Assembly: GCA_025353235.1 (NCBI GenBank)
Contig: JANXQZ010000358.1
Span: forward strand, 1-13,682
DNA: 13,682 bases
Source of the DNA: Bryobacterales bacterium
GTDB taxonomy: Bacteria > Acidobacteriota > Terriglobia > Bryobacterales > Bryobacteraceae
Reading direction: 5' to 3'
Shown here: positions 6,793 through 12,594 of the stretch, in pieces
Layout: each line of letters opens with the position of its first letter
Position numbering within the stretch: position 1 is the stretch's first letter
Program-made: the position numbers and the translations under genes
Notes under the pieces: generated by a model
The model's database searches: none
What the model saw: only the letters and a program-made list of their open reading frames with translations
What the model was told of the DNA's origin: nothing

Positions 6793-7290
6793 TTAACTTA
6801 TCAGTCCAGCGAGTGGAACATCTGCGCTGGCCTGGGTAATGGCTTTGGCGCTGAAAGACGAAAGCTGATCGAGGGCTTCTTCGGGAGACTGGCTGGAATT
6901 CTCTTCCATGGTCATCTCGTGTTCTACCCAATTCGATAGGGGGATATTTCGGAAGAAGAGCCGTTCCTGGAGAATCATGGTTTTTCGGCGCATGGAGGCG
7001 GTCTTATTTTCGCGCGTGTAGTGGCGTTCCTCCACGCGAAACTCCTGCATAAAATCGTTCAGGGCTTTGCGGCGCGTTTCCTCTTCGGTGGCTCGGATGC
7101 GCTCTTCCATGGTGATTCGATAGGTGTTGATGGAAGCGTGAGCTTCCGCCAGCGTTGCGCGTTCGCGAGCGATCGCCACCTCCATGCGGGCGTGCATGAT
7201 GGAGTAGGACAGCAAAGCCGAACCTGCCGCCACAAAAACGGGCAAAAGCACCCATATCAAAGCATCAACTTGCATACCTAGAGTATTCAT
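6793..7290 (-). CDS. membrane-anchored coiled-coil protein, unknown function
   Basis: 165 residues. An N-terminal transmembrane helix lies at about residues 9-31 ('ALIWVLLPVFVAAGSALLS'). A charged helix likely to form a coiled coil covers 34-80 ('RERATLAEAHASINTYRITM'). A basic, aromatic block follows at 82-125 ('FRVEERHYTRENKTASMRRK'), then an acidic Ser/Glu-rich tail. I have the impression that the central block is conserved among acidobacteria but cannot name a family. It probably has the N-terminus in or across the inner membrane and the helix in the cytoplasm. It lies 41 bases upstream of the sigma gene, so it could be read through into the sigma operon. ATG 7275 (residue 6) is a possible start. 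Confidence 0.7.
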   Translation of the reverse strand: MNTLGMQVDALIWVLLPVFVAAGSALLSYSIMHARMEVAIARERATLAEAHASINTYRITMEERIRATEEETRRKALNDFMQEFRVEERHYTRENKTASMRRKTMILQERLFFRNIPLSNWVEHEMTMEENSSQSPEEALDQLSSFSAKAITQASADVPLAGLIS

Positions 7291-7305
7291 CGGTAATCGA
7301 GCCCC

Positions 7306-7329
7306 AAAAACGTAGGCCTCTCGGCCTAT
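7306..7329 (-). terminator. rho-independent terminator after the glycosyltransferase-like gene
   Basis: On the minus strand a TAGGCC-gaga-GGCCTA stem-loop (7313-7328) is followed after two bases by TTTTT (7306-7310). It lies about 25 bases past the stop of the glycosyltransferase-like gene and separates it from the coiled-coil gene. The plus-strand side is also T-rich, but no gene ends there. Confidence 0.6.
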
Positions 7330-7352
7330 ATTTTCATACCACCATCATAATC

Positions 7353-8300
7353 TTACAAGCGGACGCCTTGGGAGCCGTCGACCTTGGACCCTCCCAAGAG
7401 GGATACTAAAAGCCCGAATCGAAAGCCCGCTAGCGCCTTAAAAATCGCGCCAATCCGAAAGGTCAAGCCGGAGACGAATCCATAGTGCTTGCTCAGATAG
7501 ACTGCCGTGCCGTGAATTCGATCCGCTTTGAGTAGGTTCTCGGCGGCTCCGGATCTTCTCAAAGAATTTTGGCTGCGCGCCACTTTTATCTCAGGGATGA
7601 CTTGAACTACTCGGCCAGCGCGCCTAATTTGATAGCAGAGCTCAGCGTCGGCGCCGAACTCGCCGAACCGGTCGTCTAAATAGTTAATGCCTCGGATGAA
7701 GTATTTGCGGGCAAGCATCGCTTGGAAGATGGCGTATTCGACTGTTGCCGGGCTTTCCGAAGCGATGGTCACGGGTGGCAAATCGGCTCCTGTTTCGGGC
7801 GAAGGGAGGCGGTAAGCCTGCTCGACGGGGCGACCATTCTCGTCAACGATCAAGGGGCAAACGGCGACGGCCTCTTGGTCCGCCTCCAGCCGATTTACGA
7901 GCAGGCCCACAGTGTCGGGGGCAACTTCGATCTCGGGAGGGAGGAAAAACATGAGGTCCCCAACGGCGGTCCGCATCCCGATGTTCAGAGCCTTGGTATT
8001 ACCGAAATTGCGAGGCATACGGAGGAACGTGGTGTTCGGGAATTCAGAGTCCAGGGTAGGGCTCTCGTCTTGAGAACCCTTATCCACCACGATAATTTCC
8101 ATTACGGCTCTCACGGTGGAAGCCTCAAGCGCTGCCAGGCAACGCCTTAGACCCGCCGCATTGTCGTAAGAATACACTAGCGCCGTTACTTTGGGAGGAG
8201 GGGCTTGCTGCTCCGGATCTGGTGCGGGAGACGGCTCTACATCGATCTGTGCGGGGGTGACTTTCTCGGTTCGTTGATTCTTTTTGACGGCCAGGGGCAT
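7353..8300 (-). CDS. glycosyltransferase family 2-like protein with altered metal motif
   Basis: 315 residues. After a low-complexity Pro-rich N-terminus (about 35 residues), a GT-A fold begins: 'VTALVYSYDNAAGLRRCLAA' (38-57), 'IIVVDKGSQDES' (69-80, nucleotide-binding Asp73) and 'MPRNFGNTKALNIGMRTAVG' (95-114). Where rhamnosyltransferase/WbbL-like members have 'LNPDVEV' (the DxD-equivalent), this protein has 'LPPEIEV' (120-126). The later 'ED' before the helix 'ELCYQIRRAG' is 'AD', and the usual downstream His is absent. It may use another acidic residue, or may have lost transferase activity. The C-terminus has a weakly hydrophobic helix (290-303), possibly peripheral to the membrane. The start is uncertain; no Shine-Dalgarno is seen and a repeat lies just upstream. 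Confidence 0.75.
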   Translation of the reverse strand: MPLAVKKNQRTEKVTPAQIDVEPSPAPDPEQQAPPPKVTALVYSYDNAAGLRRCLAALEASTVRAVMEIIVVDKGSQDESPTLDSEFPNTTFLRMPRNFGNTKALNIGMRTAVGDLMFFLPPEIEVAPDTVGLLVNRLEADQEAVAVCPLIVDENGRPVEQAYRLPSPETGADLPPVTIASESPATVEYAIFQAMLARKYFIRGINYLDDRFGEFGADAELCYQIRRAGRVVQVIPEIKVARSQNSLRRSGAAENLLKADRIHGTAVYLSKHYGFVSGLTFRIGAIFKALAGFRFGLLVSLLGGSKVDGSQGVRL

Positions 8301-8317
8301 TTTGAGGAACTAGATAA

Positions 8318-8367
8318 GCCGCCTGGAAAGGCGGCTGCAGCCAGGATTGGCTACCCCACGAAGCAGC
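8318..8367 (-). repeat. twin-hairpin intergenic repeat, copy C
   Basis: Read on the minus strand: 'gctgcttcgtggggtagc', a stem AGCCA-atcc-TGGCT (8339-8352), then a perfect 7-bp hairpin GCCGCCT/AGGCGGC with loop TTCC (8318-8335). It lies after argR on argR's strand and before the glycosyltransferase-like gene. Nothing else was recognised in the remaining 46 bases before argR. Confidence 0.7.
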
Positions 8368-8413
8368 GATGTGATAGTACAGGATGGTGAACGGTGCACT
8401 AGGTGATTGTAGC

Positions 8414-8851
8414 CTATTCGGTGCGCAGAAAGGCTAGCAGTCGATCGCGGAGCAGGTTGGCTGCAGTGCTGTCGGTTGCGATCACTAGGACGGTGTCGTC
8501 GCCTGCCAGAGTTCCGACCACTTCCGGCCATTCTTGCTGATCGAGCGCTACTGCGACCGAGCTGGCGTGGGCGGGCGACGTCTTCAAAACCACGAGATTT
8601 TGAGCGGCCTTTACGTCCCGGAGGAATTCGGATGCGATGGTGCCGAAGTCGGGGCCCACCGCATGATCGACTTGGCGATACCCTTCAGCGGTCTTCACTA
8701 GACCGAGATCGCGCATGTCACGCGACAGGGTCACCTGGGTGGCGTTGATATTAAACCGTTGCTTTAACTCATGCGCCAAATCTTCTTGAGTATACACTGG
8801 TTGCGCCCGGACTACGTTGAGGATTTGTCCCTGGCGGTAGCTCTTGTTCAT
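8414..8851 (-). CDS. argR: arginine repressor
   Basis: 145 residues, normal length. The N-terminal winged helix contains 'TQVTLSRDMRDLGLVK' (38-53) with the Ser-Arg pair that contacts the ARG box. The C-terminal domain has 'EVVGTLAGDDTVLVI' (110-124), whose GTxAGDDT motif binds arginine and forms the hexamer core. Its ATG overlaps the argH TGA by four bases (ATGA), so it is the last gene of the arginine operon and likely made by translational coupling; no Shine-Dalgarno is seen. The product should bind the ARG boxes before argF when arginine is plentiful, closing a negative feedback loop on its own operon. High confidence. Confidence 0.95.
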   Translation of the reverse strand: MNKSYRQGQILNVVRAQPVYTQEDLAHELKQRFNINATQVTLSRDMRDLGLVKTAEGYRQVDHAVGPDFGTIASEFLRDVKAAQNLVVLKTSPAHASSVAVALDQQEWPEVVGTLAGDDTVLVIATDSTAANLLRDRLLAFLRTE

Positions 8852-10230
8852 GGACGGAGGGCGGCCAGCCGAGTTTGCGCTTCGTCCAGGGCCTTCGCGA
8901 CTGCCTGCGGACCTGTTCCGCCGGGAATCTCGCGCGATTTCATGCCCTCGCGGGGGTGGAGCAAGCGGGCCGCTTCCGGCTTGAATTCAGGGGCGAACGC
9001 TTGTAAGGTTTCGGAGGTCCAATCTGATGGTTTTTTTCCAAGTCGAACGCTCTCGAGCATTAGACGGCCCACAATTTGGTGTCCCTGGTGGAATGGTGTT
9101 CCCGACCTCGCCAATTCTTCTGCCAGATCTGTGGCGATCACCCAGCTTTCTTCGGCTGCAGCTTCGGGCTTGGCCTCGTTTAGCTTGGCAGACCGGATTA
9201 AGGCTTCGGCCATTTGGAGGGACAGACCGACTTGCCGCGCTGCATCGAAGAGCGGCTCCTTATCCTCCTGCATGTCGCGATTGTACGTCATGGGGAGGCC
9301 CTTCATGGTGAGGAAGAGCGCGTTCATAGCCCCATAGACGCGTCCGCATTTGCCTCGAATTAGTTCGAGGGAATCGGGATTCTTCTTCTGCGGCATCAGA
9401 CTGGAGCCGCTGGTGACCTCGTCGCCAAGCTCAATCCATCCAAATTCTTCGCTTGCATAGAGAATCCAATCCTCGCAGAAGCGGCTGAGGTGCAGCATGA
9501 TCATGGAGGCGGCGTAGAGGAAGTCGAGCGCGAAATCGCGATCGCCGGATACGTCCATGCTGTTGCGGGTGATCGCGGCGAATCCCAGGTCGGCGGCGAT
9601 GGCGTCTCGATCAAACGGGAATCCGCTGCCGGCCAGCGCGCCTGATCCGAGCGGCATGACGTCGGTGCGGCGGCGCGCGTCGGACAGGCGTTCAGCGTCG
9701 CGGGAGAACATTTCAAAATAGGCCAGAATGTAGTGCGGCCAGAGCACGGCTTGGGCGCGGCGGGTGTGGGTGTAGCCGGGGATTATGGCATGCGGGTAGG
9801 CTTTTGCGATGGTGAGGAGGGCGTCCAGAAGAGCTTTGAGGTGGGCGTGGACTTGGTCGATTTCTTCGCGCAGCCAGAGGCGGATATCGAGCGATACTTG
9901 CTCGTTGCGGCTGCGGCCGGTGTGGATTTTATCAGCTAGGGGGCCTACGTGGTCTTTGAGCTTGCGGATGATTAGGGTGTGGATGTCTTCGTCGGTTGCG
10001 TTTAGGTAGAAATCGGGGTGTTGGGCTTGGTAGCGGATGGTTTCGAAGGCTTCTACGAGTTGGGCGCACTCGGTGTCGGTTAGGATGCCGACACGCATGA
10101 GGGCTCGGGCGAAGGCTTGGGAACCTCGGCAGTCGCAGTCGGCTAGTCGCTTGTCGAAGCTTAGGGACTCGGAGAAGCGCTCGAAGATTTCCGATGGACC
10201 TGTTTCGAATCTTCCTCCCCAGAGTTTCAT
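8848..10230 (-). CDS. argH: argininosuccinate lyase
   Basis: 460 residues from ATG 10230, close to the usual length. It cleaves argininosuccinate to arginine and fumarate, the last step of arginine synthesis. The family start is 'MKLWGGRFETGPSEIFERFS'. Conserved blocks are 'HTGRSRNEQVSLDIRLWLRE', 'LGSGALAGSGFPFDRD' and the signature loop 'GSSLMPQKKNPDSLELIRGK' (from residue 275) with its catalytic Ser. The open frame continues 20 codons upstream, but those codons translate a twin-hairpin repeat ('GAGNPACSRL') and are rejected. The real ATG has no Shine-Dalgarno; instead it overlaps the TGA of a repeat-encoded ORF (ATGA), which implies coupled re-initiation. The 3' end overlaps argR. No argG is seen between argF and argH. 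Confidence 0.95.
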   Translation of the reverse strand: MKLWGGRFETGPSEIFERFSESLSFDKRLADCDCRGSQAFARALMRVGILTDTECAQLVEAFETIRYQAQHPDFYLNATDEDIHTLIIRKLKDHVGPLADKIHTGRSRNEQVSLDIRLWLREEIDQVHAHLKALLDALLTIAKAYPHAIIPGYTHTRRAQAVLWPHYILAYFEMFSRDAERLSDARRRTDVMPLGSGALAGSGFPFDRDAIAADLGFAAITRNSMDVSGDRDFALDFLYAASMIMLHLSRFCEDWILYASEEFGWIELGDEVTSGSSLMPQKKNPDSLELIRGKCGRVYGAMNALFLTMKGLPMTYNRDMQEDKEPLFDAARQVGLSLQMAEALIRSAKLNEAKPEAAAEESWVIATDLAEELARSGTPFHQGHQIVGRLMLESVRLGKKPSDWTSETLQAFAPEFKPEAARLLHPREGMKSREIPGGTGPQAVAKALDEAQTRLAALRP

Positions 10231-10565
10231 GTGGTTAGAGCCGGCTGAAAGCCGGCTGCAGGCAGGATTGCCTGCCCCACAAAGCAGCATGTTGTAGTGC
10301 AGAGATTAGTGCAGAGAGTAGTGCAGAGCTTACTGCAGAGATTAGTGCAGAGATTAGTGCAGGGCTTACTGCAGAGAGTAGTGCAGAGATTACTGCAGAG
10401 ATTCGTGCAGAGAGTAGTGCAGAGCTTACTGCAGAGAGTAGTGCAGAGCTTACTGCAGAGAGTAGTGCAGAGATTAGTGCAGAGTTTACTGCAGAGAGTA
10501 GTGCAGAGCTTACTGCAGACAGTAGTGCAGAGATTGGTGCAGAGATTAGCGGAGACTCGACTCAT
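10227..10565 (-). CDS. repeat-encoded Cys-rich ORF bridging argF and argH (112 aa)
   Basis: ATG at 10565 overlaps the argF TGA as ATGA, and TGA at 10229-10227 overlaps the argH ATG, again as ATGA. The frame is built of 12-bp repeat units, so it reads as four-residue repeats of the type N/T/K-L-C-T/S about 21 times (one Cys every four residues). It then crosses the twin-hairpin element as 'GQAILPAAGFQPALTT'. No Shine-Dalgarno is evident, but the argF stop is adjacent. A stop-free frame is expected from a 12-bp repeat, so openness alone is weak evidence. The exact double overlap is what makes translation plausible. Alternatively it is an inserted non-coding repeat flanked by a CATGA duplication. 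No function is proposed for the peptide. Confidence 0.4.
   Translation of the reverse strand: MSRVSANLCTNLCTTVCSKLCTTLCSKLCTNLCTTLCSKLCTTLCSKLCTTLCTNLCSNLCTTLCSKPCTNLCTNLCSKLCTTLCTNLCTTTCCFVGQAILPAAGFQPALTT
10239..10290 (-). repeat. twin-hairpin intergenic repeat, copy D
   Basis: On the minus strand: 'tgctttgtggggcaggcaat', with hairpin GCAGGCA-atcc-TGCCTGC (10258-10275) and then AGCCGGCT-ttc-AGCCGGCT (10239-10257), 7- and 8-bp perfect stems. This is the best-preserved copy. It ends 8 bases before the argH ATG, so its stems could mask or position the argH start in the mRNA. Confidence 0.75.
10297..10560. repeat. 12-bp tandem repeat array between argF and argH
   Basis: Consensus STGCAGAGNNTA, in strict 12-base register from 10297 to 10548 (21 units), with a 22nd decayed unit to 10560. 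The variable dinucleotide is mostly AT, AG or CT. Units with CT are always followed by a unit beginning with C, giving a 24-bp higher-order repeat (CT unit plus C...AG unit) exact at 10417 and 10441, and nearly exact at 10357 and 10501. Some junctions create CTGCAG palindromes. The array begins 6 bases from copy D and ends 1 base from the argF stop. Confidence 0.95.
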
Positions 10566-11518
10566 GAGAGCAGCATCGAGAGGATTGCTTTTTGGGCGTG
10601 CAGGCGATTTTCCGCTTGGTCGAATACTACCGAGTTGGGGCTTTCGATCACGGCGTCGGTGACTTCCTCACCTCGTTTGGCAGGTAGGCAGTGCATAAAC
10701 GCGGCGTGCGGGTTGGCTTGGGCCACGAGCTTTTCATTCACTTGGTAAGGCGTGAATTCGGCGATGCGTTGAGCGCTTTGGTCTTCCTGACCCATGCTGG
10801 TCCAGACGTCGGTGTAGATGGCATCGGCGTTGTGAACCGCCTCTGCGGGGTCATTCGTGACGATGAGTTCCGCTCCCGAGTCGGCGGCCAGTGCTTCGGT
10901 TTTGCGCAGGATATCGGGATTCGCCTCGTAGCCTTTTGGATGCGCAAGGGCGAAGTTCATGCCGAGTCGAACGGCGCACAGCATGAGCGAGTGGGCGACG
11001 TTGTTGCCGTCTCCGATGAAGGTCAGCTTGCGTCCGCGCAGATCGCCGAAGCGTTCCTGCAGGGTGAACATATCCGCGAGCGCCTGGCAAGGGTGGTACA
11101 TATCGCTGAGCGCGTTGATGACCGGGACGCTGGCCCAGGTGGCTAGATCGTCAATGGTTTTCTGCGAGAAGGTGCGGGCGACGATGGCTTGGGTCCAACG
11201 GTCGAGGTTGCGGGCGATGTCTTTGAGCGGCTCGCGATCGCCGATGATTCCCATGCTGACGACGGCGTCGCCGCCAAGCTGCTTGATGGCGAGCTCGAAC
11301 GTTAGGCGCGTGCGCAGGGAGGGCTTTTCGAAGAGAAGGCTGATGTAGCGGCCGGTGAGGGATTTGGCGTAGCGGGCGGGAGAACGCTTGAGTTTGGCCG
11401 TGAGATCGAGCAGGCTGAGGAGTTCTTCGTGCTTGAGATCGAGATCGGATGTAAGGTTGCCAGCGGAGATGCGGGCGGGCATGTTCAAGGTTTGCGCGAA
11501 GCGGGCGGGCGCGGCCAT
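10562..11518 (-). CDS. argF: ornithine carbamoyltransferase
   Basis: 318 residues, normal length. It joins carbamoyl phosphate and ornithine to give citrulline. Motifs: carbamoyl-phosphate loop 'FEKPSLRTR' (63-71), 'HPCQALADMFT' (142-152), the ornithine-site 'DVWTSMGQE' (237-245) and 'HCLPAKRGEEV' (276-286) with the catalytic Cys277. The usual STRT is SLRT here, a variant known in the family. The SMG motif argues for ornithine rather than aspartate as substrate. ATG 11518 is preceded by GAGGAGG (11523-11529), 4 bases away; ATG 11482 is an alternative start closer to the conserved region but without a ribosome site. It is first in the operon with argH and argR, and its promoter is overlapped by two ARG boxes. 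Confidence 0.95.
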   Translation of the reverse strand: MAAPARFAQTLNMPARISAGNLTSDLDLKHEELLSLLDLTAKLKRSPARYAKSLTGRYISLLFEKPSLRTRLTFELAIKQLGGDAVVSMGIIGDREPLKDIARNLDRWTQAIVARTFSQKTIDDLATWASVPVINALSDMYHPCQALADMFTLQERFGDLRGRKLTFIGDGNNVAHSLMLCAVRLGMNFALAHPKGYEANPDILRKTEALAADSGAELIVTNDPAEAVHNADAIYTDVWTSMGQEDQSAQRIAEFTPYQVNEKLVAQANPHAAFMHCLPAKRGEEVTDAVIESPNSVVFDQAENRLHAQKAILSMLLS

Positions 11519-11532
11519 AGGTCCTCCTCGGC

Positions 11533-11546
11533 TGAATTTTTATTCA
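11533..11546 (-). promoter_or_regulatory. ARG box 1 (ArgR operator)
   Basis: TGAATTTTTATTCA, a perfect match to the core of the ARG box known from E. coli (TGAATwwwwATTCA). The palindrome extends by one C/G pair to 16 bp. It sits 15 bases before the argF ATG, between the likely transcription start and the Shine-Dalgarno. Confidence 0.85.
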
Positions 11547-11552
11547 GTCATA

Positions 11553-11566
11553 TGAATAATTACACA
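11553..11566 (-). promoter_or_regulatory. ARG box 2, degenerate half
   Basis: TGAATAATTACACA on the plus strand: the left half is perfect, the right half matches 3 of 5 (ACACA against ATTCA). The centre is 20 bases from ARG box 1, one DNA-face spacing that matches the paired 18-bp boxes separated by 2-3 bp in E. coli arg promoters. It overlaps the proposed -10. Confidence 0.6.
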
Positions 11567-11585
11567 TAAAAGGGCGCCTCGTCAA
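11559..11585 (-). promoter_or_regulatory. likely argF promoter
   Basis: On the minus strand TTGACG (11580-11585) and TGTAAT (11559-11564) each match the sigma-70 consensus at 5 of 6 positions. The spacer is 15 bases, shorter than ideal. Transcription would start near 11552, within the pair of ARG boxes, which fits repression. The -35 lies across the stop codon of the upstream 180 aa gene. Confidence 0.45.
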
Positions 11586-12124
11586 TTGCTTGTTGGCGGT
11601 TCAGGGGCGTGGGGCGCGACGGATATTTTGGGGAGGTTTTGGCTTTTTTGCGAAGCGAACCCATTTGGCACCGCTTGGCCGGGCAAGGGGGCGAAGATTG
11701 TGTTTTTGATGGCGTTGTCGACGGCTTTCTGCTCCACGGTTTGGGAGACCTGACGGGCGTGGAGAAGTTCGCGGTAATTCTTGTGATAGCTGCGCTCGGC
11801 TGCGGCGGCGTAGCGCTGAAGAACTCCGAGCACATCGCCTCCTTTAGGAGTTAGGCGAGCCGCGATGCGGGCATCGGGGCAGAGGGCGACGGCGTCGGGG
11901 TCGAGGATGAGATCGAAGGCGGCGGCTTCGAGGCGGTTGATGCGGACGATGCGCCAGCGGGCTTCGATCATGCGGTCGACTAGGAAGGATTCGTGTTCGC
12001 CGCCGGGCTGGAGGTCGGCGCGGAGGCGGGTGGCGATGGAGTTGAGTTCGGTTTCCTTCTCGTGTGGCAGGAGGAAGAAGCCGGAGGAGAGGGCGTGATT
12101 TGCGGTTTGGGGGGTGGAGGTCAT
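11582..12124 (-). CDS. conserved acidobacterial hypothetical protein, 180 aa
   Basis: The pattern 'ANHALSSGFFLLPHEKETEL' followed by 'GEHESFLVDRMIEARWRIVR' resembles a family common in acidobacteria, in which a short 'ANxLxHGLLA' stretch precedes an 'LPGE' turn and a helix 'LVxxMAxARWRLxR'. No function is known to me. The central part is helical; the last 35 residues are Pro/Ser-rich and likely disordered. No signal peptide or membrane helix. The start ATG 12124 lacks a Shine-Dalgarno, so the start is uncertain. The stop (11584-11582) lies inside the argF -35, with no terminator between, so some read-through into the arginine operon is possible. Confidence 0.65.
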   Translation of the reverse strand: MTSTPQTANHALSSGFFLLPHEKETELNSIATRLRADLQPGGEHESFLVDRMIEARWRIVRINRLEAAAFDLILDPDAVALCPDARIAARLTPKGGDVLGVLQRYAAAAERSYHKNYRELLHARQVSQTVEQKAVDNAIKNTIFAPLPGQAVPNGFASQKSQNLPKISVAPHAPEPPTSN

Positions 12125-12193
12125 AACGCGATGATTGTGACAGATGAGGGGGTGGGGAGGAGATTGGGTGGGGAAGTTCGTTTGAGTTAGTGC

Positions 12194-12316
12194 ATGATTC
12201 TAAAGGAGATCCGTCATTTTAAAAACCTGAAGATGGTTGCCACTGGTTTTCGTAGAGTTGGGGTGGAACGTGGTAGCGTGGAATTAAATGCTTTTAGCAT
12301 GATGGAGCTGGCATGA
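12194..12316 (+). CDS. possible 40 aa leader ORF overlapping the antitoxin start
   Basis: ATG 12194 opens a frame of 40 codons ('MILKEIRHFKNLKMVATGFR' and a tail ending 'NAFSMMELA') that stops with a TGA overlapping the antitoxin ATG as ATGA. It is basic, less GC-rich than its neighbours, and without a clear Shine-Dalgarno of its own. It may be a small gene, a translational leader of the antitoxin, or chance. I do not recognise it. Confidence 0.25.
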   Translation: MILKEIRHFKNLKMVATGFRRVGVERGSVELNAFSMMELA

Positions 12317-12594
12317 TCGACCTTAGAGAAGTGCGGTCTGTTACCGACTTTCAGCGCAGCGTTAAGGAGTACGTTGGCAGGCTTAAGGAGAGGAAATCGC
12401 CCATGGTGCTGACCGTGAATGGACGGGCCGAGTTGGTTGTGCAAGATGCGGAGAGCTATCAGGAATTGCTCGACCGTCTTGAAAAGGCTGAGACGATTGC
12501 GGCCATTCGCCGAGGGATTGAGGACGCTGACGAGGGGCGGATGATCCCGCTGGATGAGGCGGTCGCCAAACTTCGGGCGAAGCATGGCGTTTGA
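12313..12594 (+). CDS. Phd/YefM-family antitoxin
   Basis: 93 residues. The N-terminal 'DLREVRSVTDFQRSVKEYVG' and 'SPMVLTVNGRAELVVQDAES' followed by YQELLDRL are the usual Phd/YefM DNA-binding and dimerisation half. The C-terminal acidic helix 'IAAIRRGIEDADEGRMIPLD' is the part that normally wraps the toxin. The start is supported by GGAG at 12304-12307, 5 bases before the ATG. It overlaps the ATG of the toxin reading frame by 11 bases, the typical operon layout. It appears intact, although its toxin is broken. It would normally repress its own promoter; I could not identify a clear operator. Confidence 0.88.
   Translation: MIDLREVRSVTDFQRSVKEYVGRLKERKSPMVLTVNGRAELVVQDAESYQELLDRLEKAETIAAIRRGIEDADEGRMIPLDEAVAKLRAKHGV

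Noticed and set aside
10231..10290. 20-codon N-terminal extension of argH
   Set aside because: These codons translate the twin-hairpin repeat. ArgH homology begins at the ATG at 10230.
10297..10560. CRISPR array
   Set aside because: Units are 12 bp, contiguous and without spacers; no cas genes are nearby.
10297..10662. 121-codon plus-strand ORF of Gln/Leu/Val-rich repeats through the array
   Set aside because: It runs antisense through the 12-bp repeat and into argF. A stop-free frame is automatic in such a repeat, and it lacks the start/stop overlaps that make the minus-strand frame noteworthy.
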